Positions 34,701 to 46,299 of a stretch of 64,000 nt of DNA are shown one piece after another; position 1 is the stretch's first letter; each line of letters opens with the position of its first letter. Origin of the DNA: Bombus terrestris (lineage: Eukaryota; Arthropoda; Insecta; Hymenoptera; Apidae); the NCBI RefSeq assembly GCF_910591885.1, contig NC_063269.1:4340001-4404000 (forward strand), given 5' to 3'. The notes beneath the pieces were generated by a model. The model ran no database searches. It worked only from the letters and a program-made list of their open reading frames with translations, and had not been told where the DNA came from. Both the position numbers and the translations under genes were made by a program.

Positions 34701-37440
34701 GAGTCGTCGACTCGTATCCTCGTTGTTACTCCACGAGTATATCGATCTTTCTTTCGATAGAATCGGCACTGCGTCTGTCGCGCGTCGATCTCGCTCAACG
34801 TACGAGCCCTGCAGCGGCGTTATTAAAATTTCCCACTGTTGCTCCATTTCCTTTCGCGCAGAAGCGCGGCTTCGAAAAACCGAAAGCAAGTATTTCGAGA
34901 AAATTGGGTCGACGAAGATTAGAAAAAGTGGCCTGGAGCGAAGCAGCTGCTCGTCGAGGGAACGAATCGCAAAGTTACGCGAAAGCCACGGGGCAAAACG
35001 ACGAAGAAGGATGAGGAAGGGAGAAACGTGCGAGAAAGAGAAGAAAACGACGCGTGACGAACGGTTTCTTTGAACGATCCCGATCGAGGAAAATCGCGAA
35101 GCTGATGCTGACACAGCCGTTATACATCCGCGATGAAATACCGATCCGAGCTGCACCGAACTCAGAGGTTCCAACAGTTTCGCCGGATCCGTCTACACTT
35201 TGGGAATCAATCCGCTCCGAGCTCAAACTTTTTTAGCCCCGATAACGCGAAAACGCGCGTGTCGCTCGACCTAACCTAACCCCATAGTGTTTTCTTCTAT
35301 TTCATTATTATCGTTGTCGTTATACGCAATTTGTCATTACTCGTTACTTTCGCTTGGATGCGTCAGAACGACGTATGCGGCGAATTTCAGAAGCATCCTT
35401 CGTATTAAATTGCTGTGTGGCTTGCAGGTCGGGCAGCGATTAGGTACATTCGCGTACGTCACAGACGTACAGTGGAAATTTCGGACATTTCCGGTCTTCG
35501 AGTCGCAACTTGAAACGAATATCGCTGACCGCTATTATGTGCCGATCTTAAGCAAATTAAACTTGAGCTCGCTCGTCTCACGGAGGATGGCAGCGACCTT
35601 GATCCTACTGTTTAAGTCGACGATTGGTCCGGCTCCGTTTACCTTTCATAATCGCATAAATTATTCGACTTCTACACGGTCCTGCGAGGATATTCAGAAA
35701 ACTTGACTCATCTTTAGCACGTGGTTTTAGCAAATGGCAAATAACTTTTATCTCGTATCGGACCTTTCCTCGGTTTCGTTCGACGCGTTTAAAAATTCTT
35801 CGTCGAAACTCTTGTAATATGTACGCGTACTTTGCAATGCATCGAAATCCAATCGGTTCTTTCGCGTTTATTCGAACGTCCAAATTGAAATTAGAAATTT
35901 ATATCGCGTCAACTGCGATGTCGTTGGCTGCATTGGCTTTTCGGTTAAGCAACGCACATTCGTCGATGCGGTGCTCGCGTGTAGGCGTTTTGATACTCTG
36001 AGACACACAGACCTCTGATTTTGGTACGTACACGCAGAGTACACCCTGCCATCTGTTTTCCATTTTCGCCTTTTTTTCCTTAACACGATGGAAACGAGAG
36101 AGGATTAGAAATTAGATCAACAGAGGGAAGATGAACGCGCGTTCGTTGGATCGGTTCGTCGCGTCGTTTGTCGAACGCGACAGCCGGCGCGTAGGATCTG
36201 ACAAAACGCTGCTCACCCTTTGGCAAATCTAACGGAAGGCTTTGTTCTCGCGTCGAGTCGTTTCTATCTTCCTTTCTCTGTCCTTTCGTTCGTCCATCTT
36301 CTTTGGCGCGTCGTCGTTTATCGAGATCAGACAAGATGAAACGAGTATCCGATATTCGGGAACGAACACGGTGCAGTGCTATATATATCTTTGTTTCATT
36401 ATTTATTCACCAGTGTTTCGATAAGCTCCACGATATATATATATATATATATATCCGCAGCAAAACGAGATGCCTTTCGCGCTAAAAAAAAATTGGCGAA
36501 ACAGCGAAGGGAATTCTGTTTAATTATTTACGGGAGCAGTGGAACGTGACTACGCGCGAACGCGAACGCGAGCCATCGGATTAGTTAAATGGATTCCGAC
36601 TGCTTTAGACGTCGTACTGTCGGCGGTGAAACGACGATAAATAGAGAAACTCCGTCGGAGGATAATTAAATGGAAAATTAGCTTAGAAAATGGCGGTGCC
36701 GGCCGACCGTTGATGCGATGGCAGGACGAAAAGGCGATTCTCCCTCGAGAGATACGATTTCGTTTCCAAAGATAGCCAACATTCGGCAGAGCTCGTTACA
36801 TTAACGTAAATTGCGGAGAGATTTGAATGGGACGAGGAGAGCAGGACGAGTCGCCGTTTGCCAATATTCAACGAGTTTTACCTGTAATAACGCGACGACG
36901 TATATACGTTCGATGACGATGATCGTTGTGAATCCGCGTCGATTAATCGACAATCCGTTCGCTACGGTTAATCGGAAAGAGCGTGATCTCTGCGCGGAAC
37001 GAGAGAAACGTTTCCGGCCGCATAATCTCGTTATACATCGTCGGCAGATTAGATCTATCTATTGCCTATTTATTTAGATCTATTTTGCGGTATTATCCAG
37101 TCTCCGCATCGTAATTCGCGTATCAACGACGTCGAGTGTTCGGCATAAATTGTTGACGAGACTTATCGTCAGACATAGCGGTGATCCTTTGCCTTCTGAC
37201 TCTCGCAATTGCTACACATAGTGCCAAATAATTATTGAAATATGTATAACTTTGTATGCTGGACTAGATCGGCCGCGTAGTAGTGACACGCGTATGTGAA
37301 TATGAGTGTATGGCAGTATGCGTGTGCACAACGTCTCGAAAAACGGATGAATGTGACCGTTCCATTGGCAGTCTGGTATGGAAGATGACGAGACAAAGAA
37401 AATGCCGAGACGCGTGCAAATGTATATCGACGAAGATTCT
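31790..37440. other. No recognised gene; (GA)n and (AT)n microsatellites
   Basis: CpG-rich stretch with purine microsatellites at 33851-33866 and 33915-33931, and (AT)n at 36432-36454. Long minus-strand open frames (31970-32734, 32010-32585) carry no domain pattern. cctaacctaacc at 35271 is only two and a half telomere-like units. Confidence 0.5.
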
Positions 37441-37452
37441 GGAAATCGTTTA

Positions 37453-37847
37453 TTAACCGATTTGCATTCAAGCGCGGATTAATCCGCGCGCTGCGACTTC
37501 TTTTTATTTCAGTCGCTAAGTATTCTTCAGACGTGAGAGATCACGTTTGATCCGTTTGTCAGCATCGGTTTGTTGTATTGACCATTTTAAAAAATTCCAC
37601 GAGAAACAATATGATTTAATTTCTTATTTCTTATTCTTTTCTTAAATAAATTTTTTCTTTTTCCCTCTGTTGTAAAGAATGTAAGATGCGATGTTTGCCA
37701 AGTAACATTGTCTACCAATCGTTTTGAACAGTAGATTTTCGATAAACTCCACGAAGAATTCGGATGTCATTTACTGCACCTACGACCGACCATGCGCAGT
37801 GATAAGGACCAGTCCTCTTAAGCAGGGCCATGATGCAAATGGGTTAA
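37453..37847. mobile_element. TTAA-flanked piggyBac-like element, family 2, copy 1
   Basis: TTAA at 37453-37456 and 37844-37847. Left end TTAACCGATTTGCATTCAAG; right end on the minus strand TTAACCCATTTGCATCATGG, matching at 14 of the first 15 bases. 395 bp. A second copy lies at 47919-48328. On the minus strand both copies can be read as GAVNDIRI...VYRK-TVQ-DW...NIA-YILYN, which resembles the C-terminal part of piggyBac transposases. This copy has frameshifts. Confidence 0.75.
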
Positions 37848-38599
37848 ATAAATCTAGAACTATTTTAATATAAATTCCAAGTGTAACCTTAGCGTTCCTT
37901 TACTTTTATTGCGGCAATTAAGATCCACAATTCCCAACAATAACCTTAATCCTCTGACGTCTTTATTGCGTATTATTCGCAAGAAATTTTACATGAAATA
38001 AGCAACGATTGGCTTTCGCTGTATCAAACGATAAGTATGTGCGTGCTGTTATTGCCTGTAACATCGAGTAGCAGAGGAAAACATCTTGGCATCGTGTCCG
38101 TAAGTAGACAAGGGTCTCGTACCTTGGCCCTCGTTCATTCCATCATTGTCCTCTCTTTACGTATGTACCTTCCACATTGCTGAGAAATTACTGCCTTCTA
38201 CATACACGGCAGCAGCGCAGTACTTAAGGCTGTTTTAACTGCGTTAATCGAATTACCCATCTTGTTAGCTACGTACGCTACAACGTCGATCTATTTGGCC
38301 AATCCTTATCATCGTTAACACGCCGCTTAGAGCGTGTAGTTTAGATTTTACGTTCATCGCCACTCTCCCAAACCTCCGTCTACGTCTTCCTCTTTTTCCC
38401 CACTGCTTTTTTTCGCTTTGGTTCCGCGCACGCGTATTCGCGTGTATAATTTATCCTTCTCCGTATCGCATCCTCGTAGCCATGGATTTATCTCGTCCAT
38501 AACGACAGTAGTAACAAAATGTGTTTAGTCGATCGTCGGTAGGAATCGATTTAACGAAAGAGTCGGCAATATTCTTCACGCCGAATCTCGACTTTTCTA

Positions 38600-39390
38600 A
38601 CTCGTTATTACGCCGTTGGACGAGCTATGAAAACTTTAGGACCTGCCAGGCGTTTCTCGGTTGATTTCCAACTTATTTCCATCGTTAATCTTTTATACGT
38701 TCCTCCGGTTAGATCTCATCTGGAATATGCCCGAGAAGTATGGGGTCGGCGTACAAGAGATACGATTCTCTTGTAGGAAAAGTTCAACGTAGAGTCCTGA
38801 GGTTTCCAACGTTCGTCAAATTCGCTACGGACGTGGTTATCGATAACCACGATTATTTAGCGCATCACCGTGTCAGCTTCCAGGGCCTTTGGCTTTATCG
38901 CTGAAACGTCCGCAAACTTCAGAAAACCTTCAACTTCCGGAACGTTCTATATCGCTTTGATTCTCCTGCATCTTGAACGTTGCTGCTCCATCCGCGCCAT
39001 CGCATACCGATTTCATCGAGAGAACGCGACGTAAATCTCTGCGCTTTTTGCCTATAAAATTGGTAAACTCGTAGCAACAACTTGCCGCAACTACGACCCG
39101 CTTTTAACATCCCACGGACACTGTTTATATGGTGAGAAGGTAGACCGATCGCCGGTGCTACATTCGTCTTTAAAATTGTAAGCAGCTATGCACGTAAACT
39201 GCTTGGAAATTCTGCAGCTATTAAAGCTCGATGCTCCTCCGAGGACGCTCAGCAGATTTCCTTTATCGCACACATACATGCGCAAGACCGACTACGTCTC
39301 TAATAGTTCTATCAATCATATAGTAACTCGACTCGCACACCAGCCTACGCTTCTTCCGCGAATCGTCGCCGACGCTTAAGGAAAATATAT
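38600..39390 (+). mobile_element. LINE fragment, RT C-terminal region
   Basis: VPPVRSHLEYAREVWGRRTR (LVRs-LEYa--vW motif), then VGKVQRRVLRFPTF after a frameshift, then HHRVSFQGLWLYR; further on LLKLDAPPRTLSRF with SNSSINHIVTRLA. These are consecutive parts of a LINE ORF2 C-terminus, interrupted by stops. Confidence 0.75.
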
Positions 39391-39399
39391 TTTGAACCA

Positions 39400-41440
39400 C
39401 GCAATATGTACGATCAGCGTCACGTTTTTATCATTCGTCGACGTATGTTCGTTTATACCGACTATTGCTATAATAACGATATAAGCGTCGTTTTATCGAA
39501 CGCTAGGCCGATTTTAGCCCGGTGAACTGCCAAGTATCTCTGTCAATTTGGTTGTTTCGTTTCGTCGCGCCGAGCAACAAAAGTACGGCGAATCTACAGA
39601 AAGAAGCGAAGGAAGAAAAAGATGCGGAGGAAGAGGTAACGTTTCGTAACGCGGGGAAAGCACAGCTGTCTCTGAAACGATCGGAACAAGGAGGGTGGAC
39701 CGGGAATGTTGGTCGGAGGCAATTTATCTCGGTGGTGGCAGGGTCTCGACGAAGCGGATCGAGCATCGTCCTTGAAGCAAGCCGTGATGCGGGCTAGTAG
39801 CGCTTCTACATCCGCCGCCGTTTCTGCTCCGAGAACGCGTATACATCACCGATTTGCTCGGCTTACCAACGACGGAGTAATTTTACCCGGAAGATCGATA
39901 ACCGATGATAGTTTAGGAGGCTGTTACGCGTTGTCCTCGACTCAACCCGGAGAGTGTCGTGTACGATTGGCGCGCGGATGTCTCGCGAGATCGGCCGACG
40001 TTTCACGAAGCGACGTAGCAATTAGGTACGCGTACGTTGGGGCCGACCGTCGAATCCACTCTATTTACGAGAGTCGGTTGGAAGCGAGAGCAGCGTGGAG
40101 GATGCCAGCGAAACCGGGTTAAACCGATACGTCACGCTCGGATACCGAACCACGCGACACCATCGAAGCTAGATGGACCGTCCGACATGGAATATCGCCA
40201 CGAGCAATTTCAGAAATGTCATTAAGAGCCTTCCGAGCCGTAGCCAATATCCGACGATTCGCAATCTCTCCGTCTTCGTTGCCTCGCCATTCGTGTCTCG
40301 CGTTTCGTCCAACGACTGAAAATTCGGCCGATACTCGTGGCAGAAGTCGACGAAATCGTCGTCCGGCTTTTTCTCTTTTCCTCGTCCCGATTTTCGTCGC
40401 AACTTCGATTCGGCGAAATTCCGAGGACGCGTTCTTCGTAAATCGAAAATCGACGAACACATCGCCGGTTTTCGACTTGCTCTTCGCGTACCTCTAATCC
40501 CGGCGCGTTCCCACTTTCGGCGAGAAGATCCGCAAACTCTTGCACGCGTCTCGACGACGATCTTTCCACGTTCGATCGCGATAACGCGTTTACTTCTCAG
40601 CTCGCAGCCTCGTGAGTGCAGGTAGCGCTCGGCGTTTCGTCTCTTCCTGCTATCCGGTATCGATCCACCGATTTCTCCGCGGTAATCCGCCCTCGACGAC
40701 CGATCAAACGTATAGCTGGAGCACCGACAGACTCCGTACTCGTCGAGAACAAAACCGAACAACCGAGTTACCGGACGGCGGACTTTGTTGCTGCGAGTTC
40801 GCCGACTACCGGCCGAAACGATTTATTTTCGTTTTCGTTGCTAAACTCGATTAAGTCGATGGAGAAACAAATTCGCCCAACTTTTTTGCGGCAACGGTTC
40901 CATCATTGGTAAACCACGTTCGTATACGACGCGCACGGTGAATCTACGCGCGTCGCAACACGCGGCAATTTACCACTGTTCGCATCGATTATTGCAATTA
41001 CCGATGCGAAGACGATTAAGCGATTCTTCTCGCTAACAATGGTCGGCGCTGTGACGAACGTCGATTCCGCCCGGGTACACCGCGAGAGCTTGTCGGTCCG
41101 GTTTCTGCCCCTCGTCGCTTCCGCGTCAACAATATCGCGTTATTATGTCGCATCGTTGCGATTCGGATTAATTACGCGGATTCCTGTTACTGTTTTGATC
41201 TATCGTTGCTTTTCCCATCGAATCACCGCCGATCGACCAAATTCGTTTGCAATATTCCACGACCAAAGGCCGTCGCATCCGTCTCCTCTCTACCGATGGT
41301 TAATTAACGTCCGACCAGACGAGCAATCGGGAAATCTTTTCGCCCGTTTGTACAGGCGGATCGGGATACCGAAGTCGATACCGATATCGGACACGGCGAT
41401 GGAAATTACACGGCAGGAACGACAAAGCGTACAATTACCG
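39400..41440. other. No recognised feature
   Basis: CpG-rich sequence with open frames of up to ~197 codons on the minus strand (40169-40762). No motif recognised. Confidence 0.5.
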
Positions 41441-41449
41441 GTACAGCGT

Positions 41450-42090
41450 GCAAAATATGTACTCCATTTCATTTATGCAATATACAGCCACTCGAAGAGC
41501 TTTAGACGTACGAAGAGCTTTATATCGCATTCTTCTACGTCCTCATTTGGAATATTGTTCTATTGTTTGGTCGCCCGCATTTAACACAATCGTCAAATTT
41601 CATTTAGCGCCGCTGCGAGATCATTCAGACAATCTGTTACGTTTCTATCGCGTTAATGCAATGTAAGGTCATATTAAAACTTGTTTGGACCTATGGGATC
41701 CAGTTGTGAAACAGCGAGTAATTCCAACATTAAAATTCTTCAACGATTCCAATCGAAAACACCAAGATCCTTGATAGATGCACCTCGGTATGTCACCAAC
41801 GAAACAAGTTGACGAACACAGTTAAAGAAGAAATATCCAAATTCAGTAATAGATAACATAAGAGTTAACGACCACCAAAATCCACTAATTATCCAATTAC
41901 CTGACGACGGATCAGATCCGCAGGCTAAAAAGACATTATCCTTTAGATGTAAGCATTAGATTCAACTAGAATCAAACAATCGATAAGCATTTATTAAACA
42001 CGACATAGAAACACGTCAGAATAATTTACTTATGATTCTCAATGAGAATTGATCGTAAAATTCTTCCAAATAAAAACAAAATTTTATCGC
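41450..42090 (+). mobile_element. Composite LINE relic: CR1-like RT end joined to Jockey tail (copy 2)
   Basis: 41470-41660 reads RRALYRILLRPHLEYCSIVW, a CR1/Jockey-group RT C-terminal motif. From about 41668 the sequence changes to a Jockey-type tail: catattaaaacttgtttgg..., frame-broken KPiWTYGiqlWGt and SNieiLqrFqSKT... motifs, then the same 3' block as at 15470 and 58590, ending tctcaatgagaattgatcg and ttccaaataaaaaca. Confidence 0.7.
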
Positions 42091-42399
42091 GTAGATTTCC
42101 CTCTGAGTACGGTAAATTCTGATCCCGTTTATGGAATACCGTGCACTGTAAGCCACTTTTCCCTTGTACTTGATATCTTTTCCATTTCGTTAAACGTCAA
42201 TTAACGTTTGTTCTTCCATCGATACTTTGCCCCAGTTTGGCCACGTAATTAAAAACTTGTCGTATCGTAATTTATCCTAATCTATGGTAATTTTTAACGA
42301 ATTATATCTGTACGAATTTGTGATAATTTCACGTTATGTACCTGATATGTCCACTTTAATGCGTTATGTTTTTCCTGTAAATAAATGAGTAAATAAATT

Positions 42400-43060
42400 C
42401 TCGCGTCTGGTTGCTCGTTTTCTTGGTAGCCACGTGTCCTACAATGACCACGACCATTCACCGACGACGTATCGATTCGATCTAGTATCTAATATCGCTG
42501 GAACGTCTCATGGCGGACCTGCAACTCGCACATAAAATTCCTACCACATGTACCGTTCAGTAAGTTTGCGAAATTTCATCCTGGTTTAAATAACATCTTC
42601 CTCGATCAGGCGCAAGACGTCGTTTCTTTCTCATTCAACATCATTTTAATTGTATCAAGAGCCTCGTTCCAACGCCAACGAGTTGTCCGAGATTCTTGAC
42701 TTTCTCTGTTCGTATACCACCTTTGCACGGTGTCTTGACACGTTGACCACGTTGCCACGACACCCATATTCGGGCGACAGCAAAGTTTCCGGTAGGGTCG
42801 CGTCACCCGTATTCGGGTGGCGCTTATTTCGCTACTTGCGAAGGGTCGTCGTAGGTATTTGAGAAGATATTCTAGAGGGAATAATAATACTATTGAATCG
42901 TTATAAAAGTAATACGAAAATGGTTTATTAAAGATATTATTTACTAAAATATCGATGGGAGTAGCTAGCGGAGAACGCTTGGCCTGACGGAGATTTCAGT
43001 GAAAACACGCGTGGCAGTCAACGCGTTAATCGCGTCTTGCTGTTCGTATACACGACGACG
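42400..43060 (+). mobile_element. LINE fragment split by a TTAA element
   Basis: Before 42735: RFLGSHVSYNDHDHSPTTYR, LERLMADLQLAHKI after a shift, then ANELSEILDFLCSYTTF. After the TTAA element (43030-43065) the LINE appears to resume (ttcgtatacacgacga), matching 59210-59225 in the related copy at 58880-59250. The TTAA element is therefore younger than this LINE. Confidence 0.6.
42735..43029 (-). mobile_element. piggyBac-like element, second copy, inverted and deleted
   Basis: Ends TTGACACGTTGACCACGTTG (left, TTAA eroded to TTGA) and, on the minus strand, TTAACGCGTTGACTGCCACG. Both subterminal regions align with the element at 30023-30533 read in the opposite direction (shared tcgtcgtaggtatttga and gccacgcgtgttttca). 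The transposase segment is deleted. Confidence 0.8.
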
Positions 43061-43076
43061 GCGATGATCGTATTAT

Positions 43077-43180
43077 CAGGTTGTGCGAAAAGTTTCTCTA
43101 GTTTTATAAGGAAATAACAGACGAGCAATATTTTTTGTATCCGCTGCATCTGTTATTTCCTCGCGAAAGGAAATACCTCG
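43077..43180. mobile_element. Mariner-type miniature element, truncated
   Basis: Starts caggttgtgcgaaaagtttc, a diverged mariner terminal repeat, followed by a perfect 13-bp inverted repeat (43109-43121 aggaaataacaga with 43149-43161). The other terminal repeat is missing. Confidence 0.6.
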
Positions 43181-43189
43181 CATTTACCT

Positions 43190-44540
43190 GTACGCCGGAA
43201 AACGACTCCTCTTTAACCCGTTAATAAATAAACGAATAAATAAATAAAACGCACGTCCGGCGTAGCCGAAACGCCATCGAAAAGAGCATCCGTCGATGGA
43301 GGTAGCGCAACGCCGGAATAGAGCGATAGTCGGTGGCTCTTTGTCGTTGGCTCTCAGCCAAATCTCTGTCCAGTCTCCGACGAATCCTTCCTCCGTTTAT
43401 ATATGGAAATGCAGTCGCGGATGGCGCCGCTGCGTCAGCCTTCGCTGCTCTCGCGGCGAGAGAGTTCGCGAGCGCAAATCGCGCTCGAGAAACGCTTCTT
43501 TCTCTTTGCTCGGGAATATCGACGCGGCGAACGAACGCGTAAACGAAAACGGTCGGGTCGAAAGGTCGGCGCGTGAGATCGAACAGGCCGGCGAGCAATC
43601 GTCCGTCGTTCGTAGTCTCTGGAGACCGAAACGATTCGATGATCCCAAATCTCTCGATCCACTTTATCTAACTTTGCCCCGTTCATCTGCGCGACCTTCC
43701 ATTCTTTTTTACACCTACGATTTCTGCGTCGTCTTGAGTGGCGCCCATCGAAACCCGTTTTTATCGTAACGCGTTACGACCCTTCGAGAACGACCGCTCG
43801 TCCTTCCCCCCTTTTCTTTTTTCCCTTCTTTTTTCCCTCCATTTTTCCTGTCCGATCATCGTACGACGCAGCACGAACGAATAACGAGAATTCGCATTGA
43901 CGAACTTTCGCCGCCATCGGCCAGAATAGATGAGTGGAGCTTATTTCCTCGTGGAAAATTAGTTATTCTGGGGGCTGAATTTGCAGCGCGCGCGCCCTTT
44001 CGATTGGGGGAACGCGAGGCTGCAGGGCCGGCAGAGTTTTGGATTAATTAATCCAAGCCGGTAAGTATACGTAGTAGTTGGGAGGCGAAGAAGGCACAGT
44101 TTGCGCGCAGTTACCGGGAACTAATTACTCGATACTTAGTAATGGGCAGACCGGTTTAAGTTTCGCCCCCAGCTGCACCAACTTTGATAAATTGCGGGTT
44201 CGTTTGTTTCGCCCTCGTCCGATGTCGCGTGGATCTCGCAACGGTACGGCCGAGAAGATGCTTCAACGATCGCTCGTCTGCCGAATCGATCGACTTCCGA
44301 TCCACAGTCGACTTTCCACATCGGTTCCGTCCAAACTTTCATCTCAAATCGCGCGGCTGTAAAGTCCGTACGAACGACGATCTTTCGTCGTTTCTCTACG
44401 CGTATTAAAAAGAACCCGCGAAACAAATCTCAACTTGTATCTTTATGTTTCTGTTACCGCAGTTTGTATTCTCCTTAACAAACAGTTCCGTTGATATATA
44501 CAGAACATATACGTAAGATTATCAATATATGTTACACGTA
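43190..44540. other. No recognised feature
   Basis: CpG-rich sequence without conserved coding or repeat signal that I can see. (AAATA)n at 43222-43248. Confidence 0.45.
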
Positions 44541-44547
44541 AAATGTA

Positions 44548-45063
44548 TTGGGTTGTCCGAAAAGTGTTTTTCTTTCGCAAACGTGTTTTTTACAACGGTG
44601 CACCTTCGTACAAATGTGAAAGCAAGTCTGTGAAATGTCGCGGTGTTTGTCTCTGTCGAGGTTATTAGACGTATGAACAGAGGAACGCGTGGATAAATTA
44701 TAAAGTAGAAAATATATTTTAATATCAGAAGCGTAATCACAAGCAGGAATATAATTTGAGCTGGTCTCGATCCGTACGCTAGCAGTGTTACCCTATAACT
44801 GGAAACCCTGAAGCCATTCGTCGTCTGTCTACTGTCTATGGTCTGGCTTCGTCCCAGTCTATTGTCTATACGCTGTCGATGGCTTCAGCGCTTGAGAAAA
44901 TTAAAAAGACCAGATGTAGAGTTTTCTTAGAAGTGGTGACCACTTTGACAATCTCAACAGAGCAGAATGGATCGTACGTAATTCGATAAAATAACATAAA
45001 ACAAGAAACATCGTGTGTCTATTATTTCCTCATAAAACGAAACAAACTTTCCGGACAACCTAA
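44548..45063. mobile_element. Mariner-type element (subfamily a) with nested insertion
   Basis: Terminal repeats TTGGGTTGTCCGAAAAGTGT and, from the right, TTAGGTTGTCCGGAAAGTTT, with TA target duplications at 44546-44547 and 45064-45065. The left 110 bp and right 110 bp match the 192-bp copy at 58048-58239. No transposase frame. The middle is occupied by an LTR-like insertion at 44654-44950. Confidence 0.85.
44654..44950. mobile_element. Solo-LTR-like insertion inside mariner element
   Basis: 297 bp that begin TGTCGAGGTT and end CCACTTTGACA, giving short inverted termini of the TGTC...GACA type. Flanks are gtctc (44649-44653) and atctc (44951-44955), consistent with a 5-bp target duplication with one change. 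The copy at 58048 lacks this segment. It fits a solo LTR. Confidence 0.55.
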
Positions 45064-45254
45064 TATTATATTTAACTACCCTTTGAACGATCACGCGTCA
45101 AACTTTCCTTGGTTCAATACGCGATCTAGTTATCAGTTATTCCATCGACTAAACGTTTAGCGAAGTTTTCATAAATATTGTATCTCGCAGGTACAGGGCA
45201 TTGAACTATACACATATAACACACACACAGAGTTGCCAAATTCTTCCAAATACA

Positions 45255-45400
45255 CAGATACTGTAAGGTTATTGCATTGTACCCTAGTTTGGTCAATATT
45301 GGAATACGGATCCATAATCTGGGGGCATCGTATTTCAGCATATACCCTTTCTCGAAAGAATTCAGCATAGATTTGAGGTGTTTGGTGCGTTGTCCGTGAA
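45255..45400 (+). mobile_element. LINE fragment, RT C-terminal motif
   Basis: Two frames give LHCTLVWSILEYGSIIWGH and LERIQHRF, the pair of motifs (LVrsiLEYgsiiW..., ...lErIQhrFLr) that close LINE RT domains. The only fragment of this subfamily here. Confidence 0.65.
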
Positions 45401-45449
45401 AATTGTAGTGTTGGCTGTAGATGTCCCTAATGGAGTACTGCTGTTTTCC

Positions 45450-45900
45450 TTGCATTTTTGATGCGTAGAAGAAAAATCGGAAAACTCCGATCGCCGGGAT
45501 TCGAACCCGAGTCCCGAACGTTCGTAACCTAATGCGCTAACCACTTTTTTTATCTCTGTTTATTTGTTCCAGGTTATTTACATATTTTTTTACATCATTT
45601 TTTTCCAGAATAAACGCTGAATTCTAATTGTAGGGTGGTACAGGCAAGAGTACCGATACGCGGCGGTACGACATAGCCATGCATTATTACATTCTTTTCT
45701 CTTTTTTTTTTTTTTAAGATTATTATTGTTAAATAAAATAAAATTAAGCCGCTGTTGCACTGTGCTTATGTACGATATTTTAATTTATGTCCTGAAAGCC
45801 TGGACGCAAAAACAGGACAAATGCGCTAACCACTGCGCTGTCGTCATCCGGCATTAGTTAATGTCGAGTGGTGGTATTTGTTGTTGAGTGTCGCCACAGA
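45450..45900 (-). mobile_element. tRNA-derived SINE-like repeat, interrupted
   Basis: On the minus strand: CAGCGCAGTGGTTAGCGCAT with RNA polymerase III box A (TGGTTAGCGCA) and box B GGTTCGAATCC (45497-45507). The anticodon stem does not fold, so this is a tRNA-derived SINE or pseudogene rather than a tRNA. It is interrupted by a retroposon at 45545-45819. A related copy lies at 51600-51760. Confidence 0.7.
45545..45819 (-). mobile_element. Retroposon inserted in SINE, 14-bp target duplication
   Basis: 275 bp flanked by identical aatgcgctaaccac at 45531-45544 and 45820-45833. On the minus strand it ends ...ggaacaaataaacagagat followed by seven A, so it has AATAAA and an A tail next to the duplication: a 5'-truncated retroposon made by target-primed reverse transcription. 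It also contains an internal A-run (T-run 45702-45715). Confidence 0.85.
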
Positions 45901-45959
45901 TTTTTACGTACAGGCGCGAAACATTCTAACGTCGTCTACGCGTCGTGACTATCGGCATA

Positions 45960-46290
45960 ATGACCGCTCTTGGTCTTACAACGTCGAAGAATAGCCCACG
46001 ACATCCTATTTGCTCGTAAAGCGTTCAACAGTATTATAGACGAGAGCTGGAATCATCGAGGATCTGAAAATCAATGTCCCTGTTAGGAACCTGCGATGTT
46101 ACCATCTCCTTCGTGTGCAACCTGGCGATACATCGTTCGGTTACCCGAGCGGCTTTAATCGCATTGCGTTAAATACCAACAATGCGCATCCTCCGTCTAT
46201 CGATATAATCTGTGAAATTTGCCGAGCTATTAGCAACTTTCTATACCGTGCCTTATCTCGATTCATAATCCAATCATAACCATAACTTAT
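45960..46290 (+). mobile_element. Probable LINE fragment
   Basis: DLKINVPVRNLRCYHLLRVQ with an upstream NDRSWSYNVEE resembles the end of LINE ORF2 (ll--infhVPsRnlR---l). Short and decayed. Confidence 0.4.
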
Positions 46291-46299
46291 GATACGTAA

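Noticed and set aside
35268..35282. Telomeric TTAGG repeat
   Set aside because: Only two and a half cctaa units; too short to mean anything.
45485..45545. Functional tRNA gene
   Set aside because: Box A and box B are good but the anticodon stem does not pair, no acceptor stem closes, and the sequence is interrupted by a retroposon.
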